From Phanerodontia chrysosporium (lineage: Eukaryota > Basidiomycota > Agaricomycetes > Polyporales > Phanerochaetaceae): DNA of 38,777 nucleotides. A program made the position numbers and the translations under genes. This document shows, in pieces, positions 11,127-22,435 of the stretch. The stretch is from assembly GCA_001910725.1 (NCBI GenBank), contig MJGA01000090.1:1-38777 (forward strand). Reading direction: 5' to 3'. The notes under the pieces are model-generated. The model worked only from the letters and a program-made list of their open reading frames with translations. It was not told the origin of the DNA and ran no database searches. Every line of letters starts with the position of its first letter. The stretch's first letter is position 1.

Positions 11127-11601
11127 TCAAAGGGTGATGGGAATACAGCCGATTGAGATGAGACCGCCCTGGGAATTAGTAGGTTGGTCAAGAATGAGGT
11201 GCAGGGCGTGAGGGCGCGGGCTTACGTTGCTATTATCCTCGCAGCAGACAGTACTAGCGCTACAAGCGTCGCCGCTACCGACGCCGATGATCGTGATGGG
11301 TGAGCAGTCGAGGCCAACAAGGGCATTAACGTCCTGGACGACGATACCCAGCAGGCCAAGGATGCTACTGGCAGAGGGGGAGCCAGCCTGTGGTCCTGGT
11401 GAGCTCCACGCGCTTTGCGGTATGTTTCTCGCCAGTGCGTACAGTAGTGGTCTGCTGACAGCACTGAAGAGAGCCGGTAGAGCAGGTGCTGCCGCTACCA
11501 CCGCCTCCATCGTTGCGGGCCGCGACTTCGGAAGGGTGAGGGGTGGCGACCACAAAGGCGACAGAGGCGAGCACGACAAAGGCGGCAAGCTCGGGGGACA
11601 T
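11127..11601 (-). CDS. class I hydrophobin 1 (120 aa)
   Basis: Small secreted amphipathic protein that self-assembles at air-water or wall surfaces. Exons: 11601-11443 (159 nt), 11387-11226 (162 nt), 11168-11127 (42 nt). Secretion signal at the N-terminus (..[16 protein letters not shown]), then a Gly/Ser linker. All eight cysteines are present in hydrophobin order: STC, QCC, GLDC, DAC, VCC, IGC. It ends [13 protein letters not shown]. The exon 2 acceptor at 11388 (CCACAG) was chosen over an upstream CACCAG because only it keeps the frame. Closest in style to hydrophobin 2 next door. A TATA box lies about 80 bp upstream of the ATG. Confidence 0.93.
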
Positions 11602-12796
11602 AGCAACTGGGGTTGTGCAGTAGACTGATGAGTACTTGCGAAGGCTGTTCACTGGTGATAAGTAGTCGAACCGAGGGAGGTTTTATACCCAGTCATGTTG
11701 CTGCATGACCTGGAACTTCTCTCTAGCGTAAAGCCCCGTGCACGTCTGCGTCCTCACTGATCATGGACATACAGACGCGTCCCTGCAACGGCTGGAATGG
11801 GCAGATCCATCGGACGGCGAACGGTCGGGTGCTGTTGGTTTTGACGGGTCCGAAACGCGTATCTCGGGGAGGAGCCGCGTAGGTCTATCCAGGTCACTAT
11901 CCCCGCGACACCGCTTCAACATAGTCAGGATACCCCGCTCGTGGAGTTCAAAGCCGTCGCAATGTCCGAATAACGGCGAGATGATGTTGAGGGCACCAGG
12001 GGTCCAGGAGCTCGGGCGAGTTGCGAGGCATCGTGGTGTACGGCGTCCACAGTGGGCCTTGCTTCGCAGTGACATGTCAGAGCTATCCATAGGCCTGTTT
12101 AGAGTTTTTGTTTCAATAAACAATGACGAAGAATCAAACCTCTGACTGGCCCCGCAGAGGTTATAGTGGACGTATGCGCGTGGTCCGAGTCGGCAACCAG
12201 GAACTGTGCTTTCTGGGTGTAAGCAGTCAGGAGGATGGACTGGGGCAGAGCAACCAACGCTTCATCTTCTGTCAAATCGTGGGGCAAGGGAAAATCGCGC
12301 TGCAGCTCAGCAACGAGGACGTAAGTCAGACTCAAAGTTTGTCGCCAGCTCGAAGGGTTACAAGTTCTATACAAATGCTGAGCACGTCCCCCAGCCGAAT
12401 GGCAATAAACAAACCTCCAAGGTGTATAGACCCATAGTAGCAATACACCAGTCGAGCAAAGATATTAGGCGACCTTGGTCCTACCCGAAGAGTGACTCGA
12501 GTGAGAGGTTTGCGTACAAGTGAAACGTCTGGACGTCCAGCGTTTGATGAATGACCGTGACGGCGCTACTAGTAGCTAGGCGGTCGAGACAAGAACGCTG
12601 TTGTCCATACATAAGACATGGAACATAAAAGACACAACGCGCATACAGATTTATTTATCAATCACTCGACGTGGGGAGAGAAAACGCGTGTATTAGCACA
12701 ACTGCCCCTTCCGATCAATACGGCCCAGCATCGCATCTCCCGCTCCTTGTCCTGCAGGAAGTCCCGATGCAACCATTTGCTCTTGCTGACTCTCGC
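11602..12796. other. 1.2-kb intergenic region between hydrophobins 1 and 2
   Basis: Holds the hydrophobin 1 promoter. The remaining open frames on both strands (for example minus 11761-12123 and 12099-12443) have no recognisable domain and no consistent splice pattern; a decayed gene is possible but unsupported. Confidence 0.35.
11681..11687 (-). promoter_or_regulatory. TATA box of hydrophobin 1
   Basis: Reads TATAAAA on the minus strand within GGGTATAAAACC, about 80 bp before the ATG at 11601. Confidence 0.6.
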
Positions 12797-13245
12797 TTAG
12801 AGTATAATAGGGACGCATCCGATGGAGATGAGAGAGCCCTAGCATCGGACATTGGATATCAGCACAACCTAAGTCTATACTCTAATGCGTCCTACTTACG
12901 AAGCTGTTGTTCTCGCAGCAGACGGTGGTTCCGCTGCAGGTAGACCCGCTGCCAACGCCGACGACGCTGATAGGAGAGCAGGTGAGGCCAACGAGGGCGT
13001 CGACATCCTGAACGACGACGCCGATCGACTTCAAGATGCCGGCAGCGGCAGGGGAATCGGCCTGTTTTGTTCGTGAGTGGCGGGGAACGCTTCAGGTGTC
13101 CGTCAATGCTTACTTTCTGGACTGAGTTGCAGCATTGGACCGGGCCAGTAGAGCAGCTCTCGCCACGAGCGACGACGGGGTTGGGGGTGGCGGCCGCAAG
13201 GAGAGCGAAGGCAAGGGTGGTGCAGACGGCGAGCTTGGAGAACAT
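12797..13245 (-). CDS. class I hydrophobin 2 (111 aa)
   Basis: Exons: 13245-13114 (132 nt), 13061-12900 (162 nt), 12838-12797 (42 nt), all phase 0. Signal peptide MFSKLAVCTTLAFALLAAAT, then a short Pro/Val linker. The eight hydrophobin cysteines are in order: ESC, QCC, GLTC, STC, VCC, IGC. There is one extra Cys inside the signal peptide (position 8), which is removed on secretion. It ends GSLISIGCVPIIL. Exon 2 resembles hydrophobin 1 in its hydrophobic loop (GVVVQDVDALVGLTC against [15 protein letters not shown]), so the two form one subfamily in this window. Confidence 0.94.
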
Positions 13246-15857
13246 TTTTGCTAGTGGAATTTGCAGGCGATTTCTGAGTAATGCGAGAGCTGGTTGCTGA
13301 GGAATGCCTACCGAAACGCAAGCGTTTTTATACATGTTCGGACTGCCTATTCCTGCAACCTGTGGCAGGTTCTCATCGCAATAGACACCGTTCGGCAGCA
13401 AGATGGACACGCTCTCGCGTCACCTGCATCGTTCAGCTCCACAGAACTGCATTCTGACCGTTGGAGTAGGTTCTGACAGCTCAACACGTATGTCGGGAAT
13501 ACAAGGCGCTAGCCGAGCGAGAGGCGAAGGACATGGATCCAGGGGCAAGGGTCCATTTGTGGAGTGGGATCCGGTAGTCATACTAAGAGAAAATGGGGAT
13601 AATGAAGAGGGCTACGGGTCGGGGAGGTGTCACTGTAGCGGCAAGAGGGGAGTGGCGCTCGAATCCTGCTGCTTTATAACGATAGTCAAGGTCAGTCAGA
13701 TATACATGGCTAGCGTAGAGCGAACCTAACCTTCACGAATCGCAAGGCTATCGAGTATTAGACGTTGAGGATGCTAGTTGTCTCGGCTCATTGAAGCAGC
13801 GTCATTGCGGCATTAGACGGCAAAATGCAACGTAATTACGGGAGCAGGAGACCGACTGACCATCCACGCATCAGCCATGAGGGCAGTAGCCATCGCAGAA
13901 ACGATGCCTTTGTACCGAACATGGACAAGAATAGCAACCACAACGAGGCTGTCAATGAAATACGTTCAGGGTCGCATTGCGTGAGCGTAGTACGCGAGGC
14001 TCATTACCGTGGCAGGGCGGCGTGAGAAACAGGTACAGAGTCCGGACTCTGTTACCGTTTCAGCCTTAAATGAAGCCTAACGGGAATTTCCGTTGAATGT
14101 GAAAGGTCTGGTTACCAACTCCCCGTATGGTCACCCAGCGCTGTCAATTTGAAATTCCTGTGAAGTCGATTGATAATTGGTCCAGTCATGCGGATGGTAC
14201 GATATCCTAACCTTCCGTTTCAAATGCTGCTAAGAGGAAGAGCAGAATATCCCGACAGGAATCCTTGGCGATATGCCACGTAGCGCATCCGCATTGCTGC
14301 GCCGTCATCGGCAGATGACACCCATGAGAGAATGTCTTGAATGCATGCATGGGTAGCGAGAATTCAATATAGTCGTGGATGCATCCCCTGGTAGAGATTT
14401 TTCTTAGTCGAGTACTGATTGGAAGAGTAGGCAGTCGGCACCGCAGGTCTTGTCCAACCGCAGGTCATGAGATAGGTTGCACACAGAGAGGATGCCTCAC
14501 TGTGTTGAAACTGTGACCAAGGGAGCTACGAGTAGCCCGAGCTCATCGTAGCGGCGACTGGATGAATCGTGCTGTCACAGATGTTCTAAAGGACAGTCAG
14601 AACCAGGGTTAGTGTGGCTTAACGTAAGTAGCGGTGAAGAAAGAAGGAAGATATTTTTGTTGTTCCGATGCCCGCTCTGACACTGGTCGGCGGTGCTGCA
14701 CCTTCTTATTTGCAAATATGAGCGCAGGAATGCCATGGTAGCCCAGAAACACGTTACGATGTTTATCGTTAAAACGCTCATGACGTACTCTGCGAAGCTT
14801 TCTCTCTATCTCTGAGCGCTGACTTTAAAGCGAACACTGCAAAGTACTCACAATTAGCTCGACAACACCTTACTGTGGCCTTACGCACCTAGACGTGCCG
14901 AATAACGCAAAGCAAGGTTGCATACCTGGATACACACGGCGCAAATACGGCTTGATACGCTCCGCATTACGGCACAATCTTGATCGCAACTGAATCTCAT
15001 CTGCCGCCAGCACGAGATGCGAGACGCACCAGAGACGCACACTGCAATTCAATTGAACATCCACTCGATCGAGCGGCATCTCGACGTCATGAAGCTCTTG
15101 GCCGTTATAGTGCCACCAGGCACTGACTACGAACCCGCTGTATTGCTTTATAGCGTGAATAATCTGCCTTCGTCGGCTTGCCACGACAAGCCATGCCGAG
15201 ACCGTAGCACATGTAGCACTTACCGATTACGGGTCTCAGTGCTCAAGACCAGCCAAGGGCAGACTTTGAGCAATTCACTGCGGAAGAAGGACACAAGTCA
15301 ACAAGTGCGCAGTGTTACAATAACAGGAACGCACACAGGTCTGTTGCTATCTGAGCCGGCGCAATGTGGGTCACCACTGGAATTCCACGGCTTACCATCG
15401 AGTAGAAGACACAGTATTGACGGCGATGACCGGAGACATGGGTAAGGAGACAGAGCCCGTGAACGTGTATCACAATTCGAGGGTATGTATGATCGGAGTA
15501 CTGCAGTGCATTCTTGTATGACCGCCTGCGTAAACAGACTTTCTCGGCATGGCGCATGGCATGACGTCTGGAACGGAAGGGCGTTCGTGGTATGCGGCTG
15601 CCTACATCTTCAAGGCCCCAAAGGCATGCTGAGAGCTTTAATTTCACCGGATGGTCCAGACGCATGAACGAACGGTCAAATGATTCTTACACGTAGCAGC
15701 ACCCAAAAAGCAACGGTTCATGGGTTGGTGTCGCAGAACACGAGGACTTATTCCATATGATATTGTCCTACGATAGTGATTAGGACAGTGCACTTCACTG
15801 GGCAGACAGTGACGTACTGTATCGCGTATCGTAATGAAGACGGTACAATCGTCGGCA
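13246..15857. other. 2.6-kb gene-poor region
   Basis: Contains the hydrophobin 2 promoter at its left end. I examined open frames on both strands (the longest are minus 14870-15184, plus 15017-15445 and minus 15315-15665) and recognised no domain, signal peptide or spliced gene. It is the largest unexplained stretch of the window and may hold a decayed element or a non-coding transcript. Confidence 0.4.
13325..13332 (-). promoter_or_regulatory. TATA box of hydrophobin 2
   Basis: Minus-strand TATAAAAA, about 80 bp upstream of the ATG at 13245. Confidence 0.6.
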
Positions 15858-16930
15858 TCATGCAACGAGAATGCCTTTCTTCATTGTGTCTCGCCGATAT
15901 CTCCACTGCCTAACGCTGCCCGTTGGTATAGGCCGGCTCCCGTCGTAACCCATCGCGTAGCCAAGACTCTTCCCGCCCCACTCGCGCATTGGTCTCCAGA
16001 AGGACGGAGGCGGTCTAGGCTGGCCGGAAGCCTTCTTGTGCCTTGGCTTGTGCTGCCGAGGCGAGGACTCTGCATGCGAAACAGTCACGGGGATGACGGG
16101 GCAGCAAACTTTCTCGGGTGGAAACTCATGCGGACTTGGCCGTTCCTTTGGAGGTGCTTTGAGTGGAGCAGCAAGAAGGGTCGAAGATTGGGCTGGTGAT
16201 CTGGGCAGTTCGAAGACCATCATCTCCGTAGTCGGTATGGGCTGCTCCGGAGTAATGACGATGAGCTTTTTGTCAACTTTGTTGGGTAACTGCAATGCGA
16301 GACCAAGGCATTAGCAGCAAGATTTTTTGTGGCAGTACTTGGACGCACGTAGGGTGCCTTCCGCGATTCCTCCAGTATCCAAGAAACGTCGACAGCGGCG
16401 GCACGAGCGCGCTCCGCCCGCAAGGCGGCATCTTGTTCGTCGTCTTCCCATGCGGGTTCTACAGCACTGTCGAGAGATCAGGAGCCTTCACTGTGCGAAC
16501 AGACCTAGCATCGTACATGATTTGGGGAGCAGGCTTCGGTTTTAAGGAAACGGCTTTAGCAGACTTCGATAGTAAACGGAATTCTACTGAGGTATCAGGG
16601 TTTGTGCATCCAACTTAACGACGTATACTCACCCACAACCTCAACCTCCTTGCTATCGCCCTGCTGCGAAGCGTGCTCCTTCTCTTCTTCGCGAGCTTCA
16701 GCCTCGCTCTTCTTCCGCCGTTTCTGTTGTCGTTCCGGCTCAGCTTGTCCCACCTGGAAGTCGCCAAGAGAACGCTTCAAGATGTTCTCTAGTGCTTGTA
16801 CCACATCCTGATCTTCTTCGTCAGCTTCCTCATGGGGGACATCGTGGTCGGCTTCGAGGTCAGCCCGAGATACGATCTGAGTGGATTCTTGGACGAAATG
16901 CGGATTCGCAAACCGCGGCAGGAAACCCAT
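15858..16930 (-). CDS. conserved hypothetical protein (about 309 aa), possible frame break in the middle
   Basis: I do not recognise the family. Exons: 16930-16633, 16586-16505, 16466-16349, 16289-15858. The N-terminus (MGFLPRFANPHFVQES..) leads into an acidic and then a Lys/Arg/Glu-rich tract (RQQKRRKKSEAEAREEEKE). The middle block AWEDDEQDAALRAERARAAA is charged and helical. The C-terminal half is Pro/Lys-rich and ends with an aromatic, Gly-rich segment (PSFWRPMREWGGKSLGYAM). The exon 2/3 join requires a 38-nt intron (16504-16467), shorter than the others here; the alternative is a missing base near 16467, which would make 16586-16349 one exon. The composition suggests a nuclear protein. 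Divergent from MGM1, with 318 bp between the starts. Confidence 0.6.
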
Positions 16931-17248
16931 ATTTTATTGCACTAGAGGACCCGTAAGACAGCATAACTTGATATAACAAGAGACTCGAAACTCACGATAT
17001 TCGAGTTGGCTGTAGGACGTCAACGACGGTGACCGGAGTTCGTCTGGATCGCTTCAAGCAGTTTGGTTTGCTTGATTTGGTGCGCCATCAGGAAAGCTGG
17101 ACGCTGATGGCGCCCTGCCGAAGACATTCGCGAGCCTCTCGGGCTTGCGCGCAGACTTTGACCACGACCACTATCCGCTCGCGTTCCAGCGATATCCTCG
17201 CTCTTGCGGGGCAAGCACAAAACCCATCCGAGACTCGTTGACGAGCTG

Positions 17249-20226
17249 ATGTATTCCGCAGTTCGGCGACGAGTTTCTTCGGCCTTCACCGTCAACAAGG
17301 CGGTCGCGTACGGCCTGAAGTCTTCACGCAGACAAACGGACGGTTTACGACCACTACACCGGCAATTCAACACACTCTTAACTTCCAACAGCGTACGGCT
17401 AAGACCAAATTATGTCCCTTCCACTCCCATTCGCCATGTCCATGTCCGCGCACTGTCCTACTCTTCCATTCCGAGGTTCATGCTCCGGGCTCTCAGGGTT
17501 CCTGTCGGGGCTGCTACTGTAGGAGCAGGAGGACTTACCTATGCCAACTACAAGTTCGAAGGTGTGTGATTAGACTCAATTCGTGGAGTACTACCTTCAC
17601 GTTTGCTCAGAGATCCGGAAGAAGTCCAATGAATGGATGAACACCGTCCAAGACACAGCGGGCGAGCTATTTGACACTGCGTCGGGGGCATTCAAGACTG
17701 TGTCGTCCGCTGTATCAGAAACGGTCTCCGATATCAAACTTCCAGACATCGAAGCCCCTCAGTTTCTGAAGGACCTGTTCAATGGCTTGAAGGGCGACGG
17801 AAAACGAGATGGCCAAAATGAGGACCCAGAGGGCGGTCAGCGCAGTAATAAGCCGGACGGCGAGGACGCCGTTGTCGCTGCTTTGGTTGCTGCGACTATG
17901 TCTTCGCCGTCAGACTCGAATGCCGACGACTCTACGGATCCCCGAAACGGACTCATGCACCTCACTCGGAAACTCATCGAGATACGCAGTATGCTCTTGA
18001 GCATCGACAAAAGCGATGCACTGAAGCTCCCCAGTATCGTCGTTATTGGAAGTCAAAGCTCGGGCAAAAGTTCTGTGTTGGAGGCTATCGTAGGACATGA
18101 ATTCCTTCCAAAGTACGTGTGTTTCTGACGTGAGGCTGTTCGTATCTTACTGTGAAGCAGAGGAAGCAATATGGTTACTCGCCGTCCCATTGAACTGACC
18201 CTCATACATATACCGCCTCAGGATGGCAAGGAGCAGGAGTACGGCGAATTCCCCGCCCTGGGGCTCGGCAAGATCACAGACTTCTCGCAGATCCAAAGGA
18301 CCCTTACCGACCTGAACCTCGCCGTTCCCGCCTCCGAAGCCGTGTCCGACGATCCAATCGACCTTCGCATCTACAGCACCCGTGTACCCGATCTCACTCT
18401 TATCGACCTCCCTGGCTACATCCAAATATCGTCCATGGATCAGCCCGAGTCGCTCAAGGACAAGATCTCTTCGCTCTGTGACAAGTACATTCGTGAACCT
18501 AACATCATTCTTGCCGTTTGTGCTGCGGACGTCGACCTGGCCAACTCACCCGCCCTTCGTGCTAGTCGACGGGTAGACCCTCTCGGCCTGCGTACTATCG
18601 GTGTCATTACCAAGATGGACCTTGTTCCTCCTGAAGAAGGGGCAAAGATTCTGTCCGGAAACAGGTATCCTCTGCACCTCGGTTACGTTGGCGTCGTGTG
18701 CAAGCCTCCTGGCAAGCAGGGACGGACAGAGTCAACGGCTCAGCTCGCCCATCGGGCAGAGCTGGACTACTTCCGCGCGCACCGGGAATACACTACCAAC
18801 AAATCGCTCATGGTCAGCACGGAGACGCTTCGGAAACGTCTCATGGATGTCCTGGAGTCATCTATGGCTTCATCCCTCCACGGTATCACGAACGCTGTCC
18901 AGCTCGAGCTCGAGGAGGCACAGTACCAGTTCAAGGTCCAGTATAATGATCGCCGCATCTCTGCAGAGTCGTACGTGGCCGAGACCGTCGACCTGCTGAA
19001 GGCCCGCTTCAAGGAGTTTACCACACAATTCCGCAAGCCTCAGATCCGTGCCAAGCTGAAGGAGATGCTGGACGAGCGTGTCATGGACGTGCTGGAGCAG
19101 CTGTACTGGTCGGACAAGCGTACCCCGGAGCTCAACGCCCTCGCGAACGACCCGAAGGTCAAGCCGGACTCGCTCGAGCCGTATTGGCGGTATAAGCTGG
19201 AGGCGGCGTCCTCGCTGCTGACCAAGTCGGGCGTGGGCCGCGACTCGACGCTGCTCGTGGCGGACGGGCTGCGCACACTCATCGAGTCGATCGCGTCGGG
19301 GAGCCGTTCACGTACCACCCGCGCGCGGCCGAGCGGCTCGTGCAGTTCTCGCACGCGATCCTGCGCGACCGGATCGGCGTAACGTCGGACCAGGTCGAGA
19401 ATTGCATCAAGCCGTACAAGTACGAGGTCGAGGTCGACGGGCGCGAGTGGGAGCTCGGGCGCGCCGAGGCCGTGCACCTCTTCGAGCGCGAGGTCGGCAT
19501 GTGCGAGGAGAAGCTCAAGGAGATCCGCCGCAAGGTTGGAGGTGGACGCAGGCTCAACAACCTCATGGCGTACGTCCGCACGCTCGAGGAGCGCGACCGC
19601 GAGAAGAAGTTGCGCATACTACGGGATGAGGCCGACAGTGATGCCACCGACGACTCGCACGTAGACGACTACCGATACCCACCTGCTCAAGTTCTGGATG
19701 GTATGTGCTCTGTCGAATAATCGTATTCTACCTTCTGACTCTGCTTGCTAGCCCGACATGCCATGCTTTACAGCGAGCGTCTCAACATTCTGAAGCTCAG
19801 GCTCGCTGCACTCAAGTCGAAGCGGTGTCGCGCGGGCCCCGAGAACGACGCGCTCTGCCCAGAGGCATTCCTCAGCGTCGTCGCGGACAAGCTTGCGTAC
19901 ACGGCGACGATGTTCATCAACATCGAGCTCCTCGACCACTTCTTCTACCAGGTGTGTAGCCTCGGCCGTAGTACGCGTGTACTTGCTGACAGCACGCACA
20001 GTTCCCCCGCGAGATCGACTCGCGACTGCTGTACGACCTCGACCGGAAGGAGATCGTCGAGTTCGCGCGCGAGAACCCCGCGATACGCGCGCACCTCGAC
20101 CTGCAGGAGCGCAAGGACAAGCTCGAGGAGGTCATGAAGCAGCTCAACAGCCTCGCGACACTGCGTCCGGACGTGAAGCAGCAGACCCCGCGGCGGCAGC
20201 GCGGGCTCTTCGGCGGCATGTTCTGA
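17249..20226 (+). CDS. MGM1: mitochondrial dynamin-like GTPase Mgm1/OPA1 (about 926 aa), one-base frame break at about 19300
   Basis: Inner-membrane dynamin needed for inner-membrane fusion and cristae structure. Exons: 17249-17561, 17611-18112, 18161-19700, 19752-19951, 20002-20226. An Arg-rich presequence ([11 protein letters not shown]..) is followed by a membrane span at about residues 82-99 ([18 protein letters not shown]). The GTPase domain has G1 GSQSSGKSS (about 251-259), the switch region TRRPIELT, G3 DLPGY and G4 TKMD; the middle and GED regions end with FGGMF. Exon 3 has 1540 nt and is one base short of codon phase. The frame changes at SIASG (19297-19301): upstream and downstream segments both match the family (downstream [20 protein letters not shown]), and no intron fits. 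Either a consensus error or a true -1 deletion. Confidence 0.92.
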
Positions 20227-20476
20227 GGCGCGGCACTTAGCTACGTGCACCACGGATTTTGGCTCCCAGTCCCTTGGATTCCTGCATTCTACGGCTATAG
20301 TAGTTATCGATACACCCTCCCCTCACTTACTTTGCATTTGTATTCTTGTACACGCACGCATTTACGAGTATTCTTCCTCCGAGCATTGCAATTACAGACA
20401 GAGATGGTACATTAGTACAATGCGTGAACGGTCGTGAAATATCCGTGCGATCTGGTGTGGGATATGTGGGGTGTAT

Positions 20477-21032
20477 CTACAGCTTGGCCTTCGTCTTGGT
20501 GGCCTAAGCAAAATGTTAAGTAGGGGCGCGGCGCTGCTATATAGAGCACGCACCTTGAGCACACCGTCAAGCTTGGTAGCGAACATCATGTTGCCCTTGG
20601 TCTTGAGCTTGCCGGTCATGTATGCCTTCTGGCCGTCGAGCTTGCCCTCCGCGAGCTGCTGGAAGGTGTCGTCAGAGAGGATGATCGTGACATTTGGCTT
20701 CTGCTTCGCGGCGCCCTTGTAGACGGAGCCCGTGTCCTTGAGGTCGATCGTCCAGACACCCTCCTTGCCCTCTGCGTTCTTCACGCGCAGCTCGAAGATG
20801 CCGTTCGTCTGGTACGCAGTCAGCCGGGGTAGCATAGGAGAGTATTCAGACGCACCTTCTTGATCTGTGCCTTCTTCTCCTCGTCGCTGTACCCCTCAAA
20901 GACCTTCGCCAGCGCGGCGAGCGTGGCAGATGCCTGTGTGCGGGTTTCCCCTCAGCCACTGTGCCTCCGACGCCCGGACGAGCCAGACCACCGCGCACGC
21001 ACCTTGAAGCCCTCGACCTGGATATCCGACAT
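20477..21032 (-). CDS. SCP2 sterol-carrier / lipid-transfer protein with PTS1 tail (129 aa)
   Basis: Small lipid-binding protein of the SCP2 superfamily, here probably peroxisomal. Exons: 21032-21003, 20933-20856, 20808-20554, 20503-20477, all phase 0. The 129-aa length is a single SCP2 domain: helix LAALAKVFEGYSDEEKKAQI, strands GIFELRV and GVWTIDL, then KPNVTIILSDDTFQQLAEGK, the DGQKAYMTGKLK segment and GNMMFATKLDGVLK. The C-terminus is AKL, a good peroxisomal targeting signal 1, encoded by a separate 27-nt last exon. It is divergent from the aldolase gene, with a 252-bp shared promoter. Confidence 0.92.
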
Positions 21033-21284
21033 GCTGTGTGCTGTGCGCTGGGAGGATGGGGAGGGGAAGATTTTGTGTAGTGGTTCGCTTCAGCACGGCT
21101 CAGCCGAAGTGACGAACATATACACGGTGGGCGTCTACGCTTAGATAACGCATGTGATTCCCGAGGCGCTGTGATATGATCGGACGCCACGTTGCCGACG
21201 CGCGACGAGATTGCTGACTCGGTCGAGCAGCGTCGGTCTTGCACTAGAGCCAAGGCGGCAAGGCCCCTAGACGAGATACCGAGA
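21033..21284. promoter_or_regulatory. shared divergent promoter, SCP2 / aldolase
   Basis: A 252-bp region between opposite start codons. No clear TATA element was found. The two genes may be co-expressed, which is inferred only from the arrangement. Confidence 0.4.
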
Positions 21285-22319
21285 ATGAGCAAGCCAGCGC
21301 CGCCACCGTCTGGTGTCTACGTCCCCGCCGTCGTTTTTCTGGACGAGAACGAGGAACTCGACGCGGCCGGCATTAGGGCACACGTCCTCCGACTCGCGCA
21401 GGTACCGTACTCCCGAGCTATCTTTCCACAAATCTGACACATACAACTCATGCAGGGCGGCGTTCGTGGAATCCTCGTTCAGGGTAGCAACGGCGAGGCA
21501 CAGCTGCTCTCGCACGAGGAGCGCGCCGCCGCGATCCGTCTCACGCGCGAGACCCTCGACTCGCACGGCTTCAAGGACACCCTCATCATCGCGGGCACCG
21601 GCGCACCATCCACGAAAGAGACCATCGAGCTCTGCAAGGACGCCGCCGCGGCTGGCGCTGCATATGCGCTCGTCCTCACGCCCTCGACCTGGCCAAAGAT
21701 GATGACGCAGGCGAACATCGTCCGCTTCTTCCACCGGGTACGTACTGTCAAGGCCACCCTCCCGTCGTTGGCTGAACGGTGCTTGCAGGTCGCAGACGAC
21801 TCTCCCATTCCGGTCATGATCTACAACTTCCCCACCGTCACCGCGGGCATCGACCTCGACTCTGACACCATCATCGCCATCGCCCAGCACCCGCGCGTCG
21901 TCGGTACCAAGCTCTCCTGCGGCAACGTCGGCAAGCTCCACCGTGTCATCTCCGCGCTCCCTGCCACCGAGTTCGCCGCCTTCCCCGGCAAGTCCGACGT
22001 CTTCCTCCAAGGCCTAGTCTCGGGCAGCGCTGGCGTCATCGGCGCACTTCCCAACGTCGCGCCCAAGGCGCACGCGCGACTGTTGCAGCTCTACAACGCT
22101 GGCAACCTCGCCGAGGCGACAAAGCTTCAGGCGCTCCTCGGCCAGGCAGACTGGGAGCTCGGGAAGCTAGGGAGCATCGGAGGCATCAAAGCGATCGTAT
22201 CGAGGCACTTTGGTTACGGCGCGCCACACGTCAAAGGTCCGCTTGCTCCTCTGTTGGATGAGGCGAAGATAGCAAACGCGAAGTTGGAGGAGCTGGTCGC
22301 GCTGGAGAAATCTCTGTAG
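21285..22319 (+). CDS. DapA/HpaI-type class I aldolase (dihydrodipicolinate synthase superfamily), 309 aa
   Basis: Schiff-base TIM-barrel aldolase or lyase. Fungal relatives include 4-hydroxy-2-oxoglutarate aldolases and the L-threo-3-deoxy-hexulosonate aldolase of galacturonate catabolism; which substrate applies here cannot be told. Exons: 21285-21401, 21456-21737, 21789-22319. Visible motifs: GSNGE (about 49-53, the GTTGE-type carboxylate-binding loop), Tyr145 in IYNFP, and the catalytic Lys174 in VVGTKLSCG. SGSAGVIGALPNVAP is the family's late glycine-rich loop. The length matches the family (about 300). There is no signal peptide or PTS1 tail (it ends EKSL), so it is probably cytosolic. 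Lysine biosynthesis is unlikely, because fungi use the aminoadipate route. Confidence 0.9.
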
Positions 22320-22435
22320 AATCTGTGTATTGGGTCTGATGAACACCTGTTCGCGTTTTTGCACCCGCACAAGCCGAGAGCACACACTGAATGACTTACC
22401 ATCGCGTCCTTCACCTTCTACGTCACGGAGCACGC

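Noticed and set aside
11602..12796. Decayed gene between hydrophobins 1 and 2
   Set aside because: Some minus-strand frames look peptide-like, but no domain, start or splice pattern supports a gene.
19296..19340. An intron to explain the MGM1 frame change
   Set aside because: No GT..AG or GC..AG pair of viable size fits between the conserved SIASG and [11 protein letters not shown] segments.
20392..20835. 147-codon minus-strand frame beginning MLPRLTAYQ
   Set aside because: Its first residues are intron sequence and its end runs past the exon 3 donor; the SCP2 gene starts at 21032 and ends in AKL.
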